Below are positions 17,681 through 26,187 of a stretch of DNA of 64,000 nt, in pieces. The translations under genes were made by a program, and so were the position numbers. The notes beneath the pieces were generated by a model. The model did not search any database. It worked only from the letters and a program-made list of their open reading frames with translations, and had not been told where the DNA came from. Positions within the stretch are counted from its first letter, which is position 1; each line of letters starts with the position of its first letter. The stretch is taken from assembly GCF_900099735.1 (NCBI RefSeq), contig NZ_FNDT01000001.1, positions 635,298 to 699,297 on the forward strand. The letters are read 5' to 3'. This DNA comes from Arthrobacter subterraneus. Its GTDB lineage: Bacteria > Actinomycetota > Actinomycetes > Actinomycetales > Micrococcaceae.

Positions 17681-18715
17681 ATGCGCATTGCAGTTATCGG
17701 GGCAACCGGCAATGTGGGGACGGCGCTTCTCCGCCGGCTCCAGCAGGCCCGCGCGGAGAACCCGGCCCTCGAACTCGTCGGTATTTCCCGTCGCAAGCCC
17801 TCCCAGGACCACGCTCCGTACAGCGGCGTCGAGTGGCACACGGCCGACGTCGGCACTGACACCGGCAGGGAAAGCCTCACCGCCACGCTGAAGGGGACTG
17901 ACGCCGTCGTCCATCTTGCCTGGGCCATCCAGCCCAACCGGGATGAGGATGCGATGCACCGCACCAACGTCATCGGGACGCAGAACGCCCTCCAGGCCGC
18001 TGCCGACGCCGGAGTCCGCCACTTTGTCTGCGCCTCCTCCGTCGGCGCGTACAGTCCCGCACCCAAGGACCGGCAGGTCACCGAGGGCTGGCCTACCGGC
18101 GGCATCGCGTCATCCCACTACAGCCGGCACAAGGCCGCGCAGGAGGATCTGCTCGACGCCTTCGAACGGGATTTCCCCGAGATCCCCGTTGCGAGGGTGC
18201 GCCCCGGGCTCATCTTCCAGGCCGACGCCGGCGAGGAGATCGGTCGCTACTTCCTCGGCCCGCTCATCCCCAAGTCCATCCTCAACAAGTTGAGCCTGCC
18301 GATTCTGCCCATCCCGTCACAGCTGGTGTTCCAGGCGGTGCATGCTGCGGACATGGCGGACGCGTACTGGCGCATCGTTGACCAGCGCGCCTCCGGGGCG
18401 TTCAACATTGCCGCTGATCCCATTCTGACGCCGCCCCTGGTGGGCGGACTGCTCGGCGCAAAGCGTGTGTTCAACCTGCCGGTGTCGGTCCTGCGGGCGG
18501 CCGTCGCGGCGTCGTGGGCACTGCACCTCCAGGCCACCGATCCGGGCTGGATCGACATGGCCTCGCAGGCCCCCGTGATGAACACGGACCGGGCGCGGAC
18601 GCTGCTCGGCTGGGAACCGACCCGCTCCTCGGTCGCGGCGATGCGAGAGGTGATCGACGGCATGGCGGGCGGCTCCGGCGTACACGGCTCCCCCAGCCTG
18701 CGACCGGGCGGCTGA
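17681..18715 (+). CDS. NAD-dependent epimerase/dehydratase-family protein (extended SDR)
   Basis: The 344-residue protein opens with the Rossmann motif IAVIGATGNVGTALL (GxxGxxG, residues 2-16). It has the ASSVGAYSP block and a YSRHK catalytic YxxxK. It is an atypical or extended SDR acting on a nucleotide sugar or related substrate, which is not identifiable. It is a single gene, divergent from BrkB, ending at an inverted-repeat terminator. Confidence 0.85.
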   Translation: MRIAVIGATGNVGTALLRRLQQARAENPALELVGISRRKPSQDHAPYSGVEWHTADVGTDTGRESLTATLKGTDAVVHLAWAIQPNRDEDAMHRTNVIGTQNALQAAADAGVRHFVCASSVGAYSPAPKDRQVTEGWPTGGIASSHYSRHKAAQEDLLDAFERDFPEIPVARVRPGLIFQADAGEEIGRYFLGPLIPKSILNKLSLPILPIPSQLVFQAVHAADMADAYWRIVDQRASGAFNIAADPILTPPLVGGLLGAKRVFNLPVSVLRAAVAASWALHLQATDPGWIDMASQAPVMNTDRARTLLGWEPTRSSVAAMREVIDGMAGGSGVHGSPSLRPGG

Positions 18716-18730
18716 GCGCTCCATCACTGG

Positions 18731-18793
18731 CATCGAGCGGGCGGAAATCACCCAGATTTCCTCCACGAGGACGTCATTTCCGCCCACTCGATG
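18731..18793. terminator. Long inverted repeat between convergent genes
   Basis: The 18-bp arms CATCGAGCGGGCGGAAAT and ATTTCCGCCCACTCGATG differ at one position and are 27 bp apart. They fill the gap between the convergent epimerase and MalG-type genes, so a bidirectional terminator is likely. There is no T-run. Confidence 0.55.
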
Positions 18794-18803
18794 TGTGTGC
18801 CTG

Positions 18804-19697
18804 CTACTCCTTCACGGCGCCGGCCGAGGCGTTCATGATGCGCTTCTGGAAGATGAAGAACACAATGGCAACCGGCACGGTCATGAGCGCGGCCGCGGCG
18901 AGCTTGAGCGGGTACTGCGTTCCCTGACTGAGGGCACCGGAGGCAAGCTGCGCAACGCCCTTGGTCAGCGTGGTCAGATCAGGGCTCTGGGTCGAGATGA
19001 TGAAGTGGTTCAGCTCGTTCCAGGACCCCTGGAAGGACAGAATCACGATCGTCATCACGGCCGGCCGGGCCATCGGCAGCACCACCGACCAGAACGTGCG
19101 GAACGTACCGGCGCCGTCGATCCGCGCCTGTTCCTCCACGCTGGCAGGGATGGATTCGAAGAAGTTCTTCATGATGAACACCCCCGCGGCGTCCGCCAGC
19201 AGCGGCAGGATCATGCCCGCATAGGAGTCGTAGATTCCGAGCTGGTTGATCACCAGGAATTTCGGGATCAGCAGCACGACGCCGGGCACCGCCATCACTG
19301 CCACCAGCAGTGCGAACACCAGGCCTCGGCCCCGGAAGGGGATGCGGGCCAGCGCATACCCTGCGAGTGAGTTGAAAAACACCCTGCCGAGCGTCACGAA
19401 CAGCGTGACAATAAAGGAGTTCATCCCCCACTGCGGGAAGTCGGAGTTGGCGAAGAGGCCAATGTAGGCGGCAACGGTCCAGTTCTGCGGAATGATGCCG
19501 AGCGGGTTCTGCGCCGCTTCGGGTTCGGTCTTGAAGGACGTGGCCACCTGCACCAGGAACGGGAAAATGTAGATGATCGCGAGCGCGATCAGCAGCAGGT
19601 AGGTGAGCCAGGCCCGGCGGACTGCCCGTCGCCGCCCCTCGGACTGCGGACGACGGCGGCGCGTCTGTTCCGGGGCCGGTGCTGTTGAGGTACTCAT
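18804..19697 (-). CDS. Sugar ABC transporter permease (MalG type)
   Basis: This 297-residue carbohydrate permease of the CUT1 class starts MSTSTAPAPEQTRRRRPQSE, has six membrane segments and carries the EAA loop EEQARIDGAGTFRTFWSVVLP. The ATG at 19697 is chosen because it gives the normal family length and overlaps the MalF stop by 4 bp; the frame stays open much further upstream inside malF. It is the last gene of the operon and pairs with the MalF-type permease. Confidence 0.92.
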   Translation of the reverse strand: MSTSTAPAPEQTRRRRPQSEGRRRAVRRAWLTYLLLIALAIIYIFPFLVQVATSFKTEPEAAQNPLGIIPQNWTVAAYIGLFANSDFPQWGMNSFIVTLFVTLGRVFFNSLAGYALARIPFRGRGLVFALLVAVMAVPGVVLLIPKFLVINQLGIYDSYAGMILPLLADAAGVFIMKNFFESIPASVEEQARIDGAGTFRTFWSVVLPMARPAVMTIVILSFQGSWNELNHFIISTQSPDLTTLTKGVAQLASGALSQGTQYPLKLAAAALMTVPVAIVFFIFQKRIMNASAGAVKE

Positions 19698-20866
19698 CGG
19701 CTGGATCCTCGCTCTTCGTTTTTGCGTGCGGCAGTGCCGGTGGCTCCTGCCGCGCTGGAACCAGCGCTGACGCCGGCCGGAACCATGCGCCGTCGTCGTG
19801 GTACATCCCGTTCCTGCAGCGCCCAGCGCTGGAGGAGGGTGAGGACAACGATGATTGCGAACAGGACAAAGGCGATGGCGGCGCCGACTCCCCACTGCTG
19901 GTCCACGAAGGCGGCGTTGAAGGAGAGGTAGGCGGGTGTCAGGGTTGTCTTCGCGGGGCCGCCCTGGGTGCCGGTATAGATCTGGTCGAACACCTGCCAG
20001 GTGCCGATCAGCCCCAGGGTCAGGACGGTGAAGAGAGTGGGCCGCAGCATCGGCAGGGTGACGTTCCAGAACCGCTGCCAGCCGGTGGTTCCATCCATCA
20101 TGGCGGCTTCCTGCACTTCGCCGCTGATGTTCTGCAGCGCGGCGATGAAGAGCAGCATGAAGGTTCCGGAGGTGGTGAAGACGGCCATGAGGATGAAGGC
20201 GCTCATGGCCACGGAGGGCCCGGCGAGCCAGTCCCACCCGGTGATGCCGAGGAATCCAGGGGTCTGGAGTGCATCCGGCGCCTGGTCCAGGCCAACAAGG
20301 CCGAGCAGGATGTACAGCACTCCGCGGGGGTCCTGGAACCAGTTGGGCCCTTCGATGGCGAAGAAGGAAAGGACCTTGTTCACTACGCCGGTCGCGCTGA
20401 AGAGGAAGAGCCACAGCACCGTGATGGCCACGGAGCTGGTGACGGAGGGGAAGTAGAACGCTGTCCGGAAGACGCCTCTGCCGCGCAGGATCTGGCGGTT
20501 CACCATGACCGCCAAAAAGAGGGATAATGCCGTCTGCAGCGGGACAACCAGCAGCACGTAGTAGAGGTTGTTCCGGATCGCGGTTCCGAAGTCGCGCCCG
20601 ATCAGCCCCTCGCCCCCGAGGATCCCCGCATAGTTCTCAGCGCCGACGAAGCTGACGTTGCCGGAGAAGGGGCTTCCCCTGCCTGTCCAGTCGGACATGC
20701 TCACCCAGGCGGCCATGAGCACCGGGACCACGAGGAAGAGTCCCAGGATCACAACGACGGGGGCGATGAAGAGCCAGCCGGCGAGCCCCTGCCTGCCGCG
20801 GATGTTGCCGCGCCGTGGGCTGGTTGTTCCGGTCGCCTTCGGAGCGGCTGCTGGTGTGGATGGCAT
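19694..20866 (-). CDS. Sugar ABC transporter permease (MalF type)
   Basis: The 390-residue CUT1 permease has the EAA loop EVQEAAMMDGTTGWQRFWNV and about six membrane helices. Its tails are long and hydrophilic (residues 1-30 and about 335-390). No ATPase gene is present, as is usual for CUT1 systems in actinobacteria that share an MsiK-like ATPase encoded elsewhere. It lies 81 bp downstream of the binding-protein gene. Confidence 0.92.
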   Translation of the reverse strand: MPSTPAAAPKATGTTSPRRGNIRGRQGLAGWLFIAPVVVILGLFLVVPVLMAAWVSMSDWTGRGSPFSGNVSFVGAENYAGILGGEGLIGRDFGTAIRNNLYYVLLVVPLQTALSLFLAVMVNRQILRGRGVFRTAFYFPSVTSSVAITVLWLFLFSATGVVNKVLSFFAIEGPNWFQDPRGVLYILLGLVGLDQAPDALQTPGFLGITGWDWLAGPSVAMSAFILMAVFTTSGTFMLLFIAALQNISGEVQEAAMMDGTTGWQRFWNVTLPMLRPTLFTVLTLGLIGTWQVFDQIYTGTQGGPAKTTLTPAYLSFNAAFVDQQWGVGAAIAFVLFAIIVVLTLLQRWALQERDVPRRRRMVPAGVSAGSSAAGATGTAARKNEERGSSR

Positions 20867-20947
20867 GGGATTCCTCGGTTTGGAACGCTTTTTGGGGCCT
20901 GGACCGGCGCGCCTGCAGTGGCGCGCCGGTCCGGGGTCGGTGGGGCG

Positions 20948-22195
20948 TTACTGGGTGACTACGGATTCCAGGAGCGGCTGAACCGACTCGAGGATCTGCT
21001 GCGGGTCCGAGGACTCGAGGGACTCCAACTGCGAGTTCAGTTCGCCGAGTACGTCCGCTGCGCCCTGCTGTGCGGGCAGGTTCTGCGCGTACTCACCGCC
21101 GGCGATGAAGGCTTCCAGCTCGGGGTACTGGGCGGCCCAGTCGCCGGCCGCTGACTGCAGCGACGGCATGGGACCGAACGCTTCGGCGAAGGCCAGCTGG
21201 CTCTCGGCAGAGGTCAGGTACTCCACGAGCGCCTTGGCGCCCTCGATGTTGTCACTGTCTGCAGCGATACCCCAGCAGTTGGTGAACTGCAGCGTGCCCT
21301 TGCCGCCCGGACCTTCAGGAAGTTCGGCAACCTGGTACTCGACGTCCGGGAAGTCGGCCGTCATGGCTCCGGCAATCCAGTTGCCCTCGATGACCATCGC
21401 CGCCAGACCCTTGCCGAAGGCCTCGCCGCCCCAGCCTGCGCCGAGGTTGGAGGAGTAGTCCGCCACGCCGTCGGTCATCATCTGCTTGACGAAGTTCAGG
21501 CCCTCGACGTTCTCTGGGCTGGCTGCCGTTGCCTCGCCGTCGGTGACGAGTCCGCCGCCGGCCTGTGCGGTGAAGACGCCGAGGCGCTGGAATTCTGGGC
21601 TGAAGCCGAGTCCGACGGTGTCCTCGGTGGTCAGCTGCTCAGCCACAGCGGCCAGTTCTTCCCAGGTGGTGGGGATGTCGTCCTCCGTGAGGCCCGCTTC
21701 CTCCCACTTGGCCGTGTTGATGATCAGGCCGAGGGTGGAGAAATCCTTGGGCGCGCAGTAGAGCTGGTCCTCGTAGGTGAAGGCCTCGCGGAGCGCCGGG
21801 TAGTAGTCGTCCTTGTTCTCGAGGTCCTCGCCGTACGGCTCGAGGGAGCCGTTGGCGGCGTAACCGGCAAAAGCGTCGGTGGACAGGTAAAACACGTCGG
21901 CCGGCTCACCCGAGGCGAAGCCCTGGCTCAACTGCTGGGTGAGGTCCGAGGCGGCGATCACGGAGGCATCGATGCCGGACTCGCTGGCCCAGGCATCGAC
22001 GGTGCTGGTGACGGCCTGGGTTTCGGCGTCGCCGGATGATCCGATGAGCACGCTGATGGGAGCGTCCGTTGCCTCGGCCTGCCCGCCGCCTTCCTCAGCG
22101 GATTCCGAGAAGCCGGAGCCTCCACAGGCGGTGAGGGCAAGCATTGATGCCGCGGTGATGGCGACGGCGAGCCGCCGGGGATGTGCAGTCTTCAT
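20948..22195 (-). CDS. Sugar ABC transporter substrate-binding lipoprotein
   Basis: The 415-residue protein has a lipoprotein signal ending LALTACGGSGFSES, so C26 or nearby is lipidated. The rest is a type 1 extracellular sugar-binding fold with PTTWEELAAVAEQL and WGGEAFGKGLAAMVIEGNW. The ATG at 22195 (MKTAHP) is preferred, with GAGGA 8 bp upstream; an alternative ATG five codons earlier exists. It delivers a sugar, perhaps an alpha-glucoside given the divergent debranching-type enzyme, to the two permeases. Confidence 0.92.
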   Translation of the reverse strand: MKTAHPRRLAVAITAASMLALTACGGSGFSESAEEGGGQAEATDAPISVLIGSSGDAETQAVTSTVDAWASESGIDASVIAASDLTQQLSQGFASGEPADVFYLSTDAFAGYAANGSLEPYGEDLENKDDYYPALREAFTYEDQLYCAPKDFSTLGLIINTAKWEEAGLTEDDIPTTWEELAAVAEQLTTEDTVGLGFSPEFQRLGVFTAQAGGGLVTDGEATAASPENVEGLNFVKQMMTDGVADYSSNLGAGWGGEAFGKGLAAMVIEGNWIAGAMTADFPDVEYQVAELPEGPGGKGTLQFTNCWGIAADSDNIEGAKALVEYLTSAESQLAFAEAFGPMPSLQSAAGDWAAQYPELEAFIAGGEYAQNLPAQQGAADVLGELNSQLESLESSDPQQILESVQPLLESVVTQ

Positions 22196-22235
22196 TGTCT
22201 GTTTCCTCATGTTGTTGCTTTTCTTGCGGATGTGG

Positions 22236-23285
22236 TCAGGTACTGCTGCTGAAGGAGTACGGCGTGCGCTGGATGAGCGTCGGCGGCAGCAGCAGATGCC
22301 GCTCCGGTGCCGGCTCCTCGTCCCCGTGCGGGGAACTGCTCCCGGCCAACTGGTGGGCGAGGACGGCAACAATGTGCCGTGCCGCGTCTTCCGTTGGCTG
22401 GGAAACACTTGAAAGACCGACTGCGGCAGCCACCGGTGTGTCGTCGAACCCGATCAGAGCGGGCGAGGCCTGCTCCGGGTGCAGCTGGCGCAGTTTGGCC
22501 AGGGCACCAAGGGCGAGGGAATCACTGGCACAGACCACCGCCGTCGCTCCCTTGGAAGCGAGCTGTTCTGCACCCTGCGCACCGGCGGGGACGCCGTCGT
22601 CGGCCTGGATGTCAAGGCTGTCGGTGGGAAGCTTCGCCGCGCGCATGGCGCGCGCCCAGCCTGCCCGGCGGTCATCGCCGGCGCCGGAGCCTCCCGGCCA
22701 GCCGAGGAAGCCGACGGCAGTGTGTCCCTGTTCGATCAGCGTGCGGGTGGCCTGCTCGGTGCCCGCGCCGCCATCGACATCCACCCAGGGGTGCAGGGAG
22801 CCGAACGGGTCCTCGATGCTGCTCCACGGACGGCCGAACGCGGCGAAGGGGATCCCGTGCTCCAGCAACCATGCGGTGCGGTGGTCGCCATGGTGGGTGC
22901 CGGTGAGGACAAACCCGTCCAGGTCCGCCACCTTGAGGAGTTCCTCATACTGGCGGATCTCCCCGGCATCCGTATCGGCGCAGAACAGCGTGACCCGGTA
23001 ACCCTCCTCCTGCGCCGCCTCGGTCAGCGCATGCAGGAAGCGGTCCAGGATGGAGCCGTTGATTCCGTCGACCACGGGCATCATGCGGATGCCGAAGTTC
23101 ATGGAGCGGCGCGTACGCAGCTGACGGGCGGCTGCGCTGGGCCGGTAGCCGCTCTCGACGATTGCGTGCTGCACCCGCATCCGGGTCTCGGGCTTCACAC
23201 GGTGCGGAGCGTTGATCACGTTGGAGACGGTCTGCCGGGACACGCCGAGGGACTCGGCAAGGCTGACCAGGGTGGTCTTCGACAT
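22236..23285 (-). CDS. LacI-family regulator of the sugar import locus
   Basis: The 349-residue protein has the LacI HTH TTLVSLAESLGVSRQTVSNV and hinge (NAPHRVKPETRMRV), followed by a periplasmic-binding-protein-like effector domain with GFVLTGTHHGD and IGFDDTPVAAAV. It is first in the run lacI-SBP-malF-malG and divergent from the debranching-type gene. The operators at 23340-23387 sit between them, so it probably controls both directions. Confidence 0.93.
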   Translation of the reverse strand: MSKTTLVSLAESLGVSRQTVSNVINAPHRVKPETRMRVQHAIVESGYRPSAAARQLRTRRSMNFGIRMMPVVDGINGSILDRFLHALTEAAQEEGYRVTLFCADTDAGEIRQYEELLKVADLDGFVLTGTHHGDHRTAWLLEHGIPFAAFGRPWSSIEDPFGSLHPWVDVDGGAGTEQATRTLIEQGHTAVGFLGWPGGSGAGDDRRAGWARAMRAAKLPTDSLDIQADDGVPAGAQGAEQLASKGATAVVCASDSLALGALAKLRQLHPEQASPALIGFDDTPVAAAVGLSSVSQPTEDAARHIVAVLAHQLAGSSSPHGDEEPAPERHLLLPPTLIQRTPYSFSSST

Positions 23286-23339
23286 GCTCTTCCTCTCGGG
23301 CCTCGTGGTGCCCCGAACCGTTACGGGGTGTTTACAGAA

Positions 23340-23387
23340 TATGAACGTTCAAATAGTGTTGTCAACGAAAAGTTTGAACGATCTAAA
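23340..23387. promoter_or_regulatory. Probable LacI-type operators (two TTTGAACG sites)
   Basis: Site 1 contains the perfect palindrome TGAACGTTCA (23342-23351). Site 2 is TTTGAACGATCTAAA (about 23373-23387). Both share TTTGAACG when site 1 is read on the minus strand. They lie in the A+T-richer 128-bp gap between lacI and the divergent debranching-type gene. Confidence 0.6.
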
Positions 23388-23413
23388 AATCCGAACCTCC
23401 CTAGGAGAAACCA

Positions 23414-25282
23414 GTGGCGTACCTCCAGCCCTTCCTCCACAACCTCACCGGCGTGTTCAGCGCCCCCGTCCAGGCCTGGGCTGACCCCTACGGGCAGATC
23501 CGGGACTCGGGCGCCCAGGGCGTCCACTGCGGTGATGACCGCGTCATTCGTTCCGCTGTCCTTACGGTCAACGGCGCAGAGCCGGACTGGGTATCCACCC
23601 AGGTCCGCTCAGCCCAGCGGGTTGATTACCTGCACTTTGTCCGGGTGGAGTCGAACGTTGCGGATCCGCTGATGTACCTGACCCGGGCGCGCTCGGCGGA
23701 AGCCACCGGAATCTCGGAACAGATCCGCCTCGAATCGGCCTACGACTTCCCCTCCCGTCAGGAAATCCGGCTGGTGCTGGAGGCGGACAACACCCCGATG
23801 GAGCAGGTGAAGTCGGGCGCAGCGGGAAACTCGGGCCTTACCGTGGCCGGCCCCGATTGGAACTGGCGGGACGGAGACACTACCGCCCGGCTGGAAGCCC
23901 CGGAGGCGCAGATCAGCTACGACGGCGGCCGGATCACCCTCACCTGGCTGGTGGAGGTAGAGCCGGGCGGCGCCGTCGAGCTCGGCTGGAGGCTGGGAGT
24001 CGCCGATGCCGGCGCACCCATGGTGGCGCCGTCGGGCCCTGTTCTTACTGCTCCGACGGTCGAGGGTGAGGAGCTGCAGCAGCTGCTGGACCGCTCGATC
24101 TCCGACCTGAACGGCCTGCGCATGGCCACCGCGGACCGCCCGGAGGACGCGTTCCTTGCTGCCGGAGCACCCTGGTTCTTCACCATGTTCGGCCGCGACT
24201 CGCTCATCGCGGCACGGCTCCTGCTCCCGGTGGACACCTCCCTGGCGGGCAGCACCCTGCGGGCGCTGGCGTCCCGCCAGGGCGAGTGCACCGATCCGGA
24301 CACCGCCGAACAACCCGGAAAGATCCTCCACGAGGTACGCCGCGGCACACTGTCCTTCAGCGAAGGCGGCTCGGGTATATCCCTCCCACCGGTGTATTTC
24401 GGCACCATCGACGCCACTCCCCTGTGGATCAGCCTCCTGCATGACGCCTGGCGGGCAGGACTGCCGGAGAAGCAGGTGGAAGGGCTGCTGGACCAGCTTG
24501 AGGCAGCACTGGTGTGGCTGCGGGACCACGGCGATTCCGACGGCGACGGGTTCCTCGAGTACAAGGACGAGAGCGGGCACGGCCTGGCCAACCAGGGCTG
24601 GAAGGACTCCGGCGATTCCATCCGCTGGCACGACGGCTCACTCGCCGACGGGCCCATTGCCCTGGCAGAAGTGCAGGGCTATGCCTATGAGGCAGCCCTT
24701 GGAGGAGCCGCTCTGCTGGACGCTTTCGGGCGCAGCGGCGGCGACGAATGGCGGCGATATGCAGCTGATCTGCAGGAACGGTTCCGGGATGCCTTCTGGT
24801 GCACCGATGAGCTGGGACCGTACCCGGCCATCGCCCTGGACTCGTCCAAGCGGGCAGTCGACGGCGTCACCAGCAACATGGGCCACCTGCTCGGAACCGG
24901 GATCCTCAATGATGATGAGGCCCGCGCCATTGCCGGGCGTCTGATGGATCCCACCATGTTCTCCGGCTACGGCATCCGGACGGTGTCCACCACCAACGGC
25001 GGGTTCTGGCCGACCCGTTACCACGCGGGTTCGGTATGGAGCCATGACACCGGCATGATCATCAGCGGCCTGCTCAAGGACGGTTTCACCGAGGAGGCTT
25101 CGCGGCTGGCCGGTGGGCTGCTGCGCGCCGCGGAAGGGTTCGACTGGCGCCTGCCCGAGCTGTTCTCCGGGCACCCCGCAAGCGAGGTGTGGCCGCCGGT
25201 TCCGTACCCGGCGTCGTGCCGGCCGCAGGCGTGGGCTGCGGCGTCGTCAGTTCCGATCGCGCAGGCGCTCGGCGGGCTTTAG
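23414..25282 (+). CDS. Glycogen debranching-type enzyme (amylo-alpha-1,6-glucosidase family)
   Basis: The 622-residue protein has an N-terminal beta domain of the glycogen-debranching type (residues 10-215) and an (alpha/alpha)6 barrel. Signatures are PWFFTMFGRDSLIAARLLLP near residue 250, GDGFLEYKD and a C-terminal YPASCRPQAWAA. It presumably hydrolyses alpha-glucosidic oligosaccharides in the cytoplasm. The start is GTG at 23414 with AGGAG upstream. It is controlled together with the importer by LacI. A minus-strand ORF of 340 codons inside it is a shadow. Confidence 0.87.
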   Translation: MAYLQPFLHNLTGVFSAPVQAWADPYGQIRDSGAQGVHCGDDRVIRSAVLTVNGAEPDWVSTQVRSAQRVDYLHFVRVESNVADPLMYLTRARSAEATGISEQIRLESAYDFPSRQEIRLVLEADNTPMEQVKSGAAGNSGLTVAGPDWNWRDGDTTARLEAPEAQISYDGGRITLTWLVEVEPGGAVELGWRLGVADAGAPMVAPSGPVLTAPTVEGEELQQLLDRSISDLNGLRMATADRPEDAFLAAGAPWFFTMFGRDSLIAARLLLPVDTSLAGSTLRALASRQGECTDPDTAEQPGKILHEVRRGTLSFSEGGSGISLPPVYFGTIDATPLWISLLHDAWRAGLPEKQVEGLLDQLEAALVWLRDHGDSDGDGFLEYKDESGHGLANQGWKDSGDSIRWHDGSLADGPIALAEVQGYAYEAALGGAALLDAFGRSGGDEWRRYAADLQERFRDAFWCTDELGPYPAIALDSSKRAVDGVTSNMGHLLGTGILNDDEARAIAGRLMDPTMFSGYGIRTVSTTNGGFWPTRYHAGSVWSHDTGMIISGLLKDGFTEEASRLAGGLLRAAEGFDWRLPELFSGHPASEVWPPVPYPASCRPQAWAAASSVPIAQALGGL

Positions 25283-25331
25283 ACCGCCGTCGGGCCCCGT
25301 GGACCGTCGGCGCCTGAACCGCGATCGGGGT

Positions 25332-25730
25332 TCAGGCGCTGCCGGGCCCGGCGGCCCCGACGCGTTCCGCGTGCCCGGAAATGAGCCACTGAACCGCCGC
25401 AGCCTCATCGGTGAAGTACCGGCTGGGCGTCGCGGCGCGGTAGTTGAAGGCCGTCATCACCCGCGCCACCTCGTCGCTGCCGAGAACAGCGGTGCGGCTG
25501 GAGCAGGTTTCCTCCAGGAGCAGGTCCCTGGCCGGGGCACTGATGCCATCCACGAGGTCGATATGCACCAGCAGTGGTCGTTTGCACGTCGGTGACATCG
25601 CGATGACGGCACTCACGCTCGCCTCCACGTCATGCAGTTCCATCACAATTCCGGCATGCCACCGGAGGCGCAGGTAGGAACCCTCGTCGTCCAGTTCAAA
25701 GCGCGGACTGCCCCCCGATAACAGTGCCAT
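25332..25730 (-). CDS. Small STAS-like hypothetical protein (paralogue 1)
   Basis: The 132-residue soluble protein is related to its neighbour at 25738-26130. Shared blocks are an N-terminal beta strand (YLRLRWHAGI versus YVRVEWNEDI), CKRPLLVHIDLVD versus CKPMLANLNSM, and SRYFTDEAAAVQWLISG versus TRYFTEPAAALDWLLTP. The alternation of strands and helices suggests a SpoIIAA/STAS-like fold (inference). Function unknown. It is 7 bp downstream of the paralogue, so the two are one unit. Confidence 0.75.
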   Translation of the reverse strand: MALLSGGSPRFELDDEGSYLRLRWHAGIVMELHDVEASVSAVIAMSPTCKRPLLVHIDLVDGISAPARDLLLEETCSSRTAVLGSDEVARVMTAFNYRAATPSRYFTDEAAAVQWLISGHAERVGAAGPGSA

Positions 25731-25737
25731 TGTCCGG

Positions 25738-26130
25738 CTATCCCTCAGTGCCCGGGGCGCCGTGTCCCGGTGTCAGAAGCCAGTCGAGCGCCGCTGCAGG
25801 CTCGGTGAAATAGCGGGTGGGGTAGGCGGGTTCGTGGACCTCGCTGAAGAAGGTGGCGATGGTGCGGTCAACTGCCGTCGGGCCTACTATCGCCAACGCT
25901 GCGACATTCAGCCGCGACGCAAAGATCGCCAGGGCAGGGGCGTGGACCGTCACCATGGAGTTGAGGTTCGCGAGCATCGGCTTACACACCCCCGGGCATT
26001 CCTGATCCAGCCGGTCGAGGAGGTCCAGCGCGTCCTGCTCCGTGACGCTGATGTCCTCATTCCACTCAACCCGGACGTAACCGTTTTCCCGGGTGAGGGA
26101 AAAACGGCTGTCAGCGTCCGTCCCGTTCAT
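25738..26130 (-). CDS. Small STAS-like hypothetical protein (paralogue 2)
   Basis: From the ATG at 26130 the protein has 130 residues, matching the length of its paralogue. A ribosome-binding site GGGAGA precedes this start, so the in-frame start at 26172 is less likely. The protein starts MNGTDADSRFSLTRENGYV and ends with the same RYFTE-AAALDWLL block as paralogue 1. The pair arose by duplication. The function is unknown; a regulatory STAS-type role is only a guess from the fold pattern. Confidence 0.75.
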   Translation of the reverse strand: MNGTDADSRFSLTRENGYVRVEWNEDISVTEQDALDLLDRLDQECPGVCKPMLANLNSMVTVHAPALAIFASRLNVAALAIVGPTAVDRTIATFFSEVHEPAYPTRYFTEPAAALDWLLTPGHGAPGTEG

Positions 26131-26187
26131 TTTTCTCCCGCCGTCGGCTGCCGATAAGTCAATGTAACCCACGCCGCGCGCCCGGTG

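Noticed and set aside
18804..20414. Longer start for the MalG-type gene
   Set aside because: The first 239 codons of this open frame overlap malF out of frame and encode no MalG homology. The ATG at 19697 gives the normal length and a 4-bp overlap.
23609..24631. 340-codon minus-strand ORF
   Set aside because: It is entirely inside the debranching-type gene, antisense, with an Arg/Gln/His-rich translation typical of a G+C-rich shadow frame.
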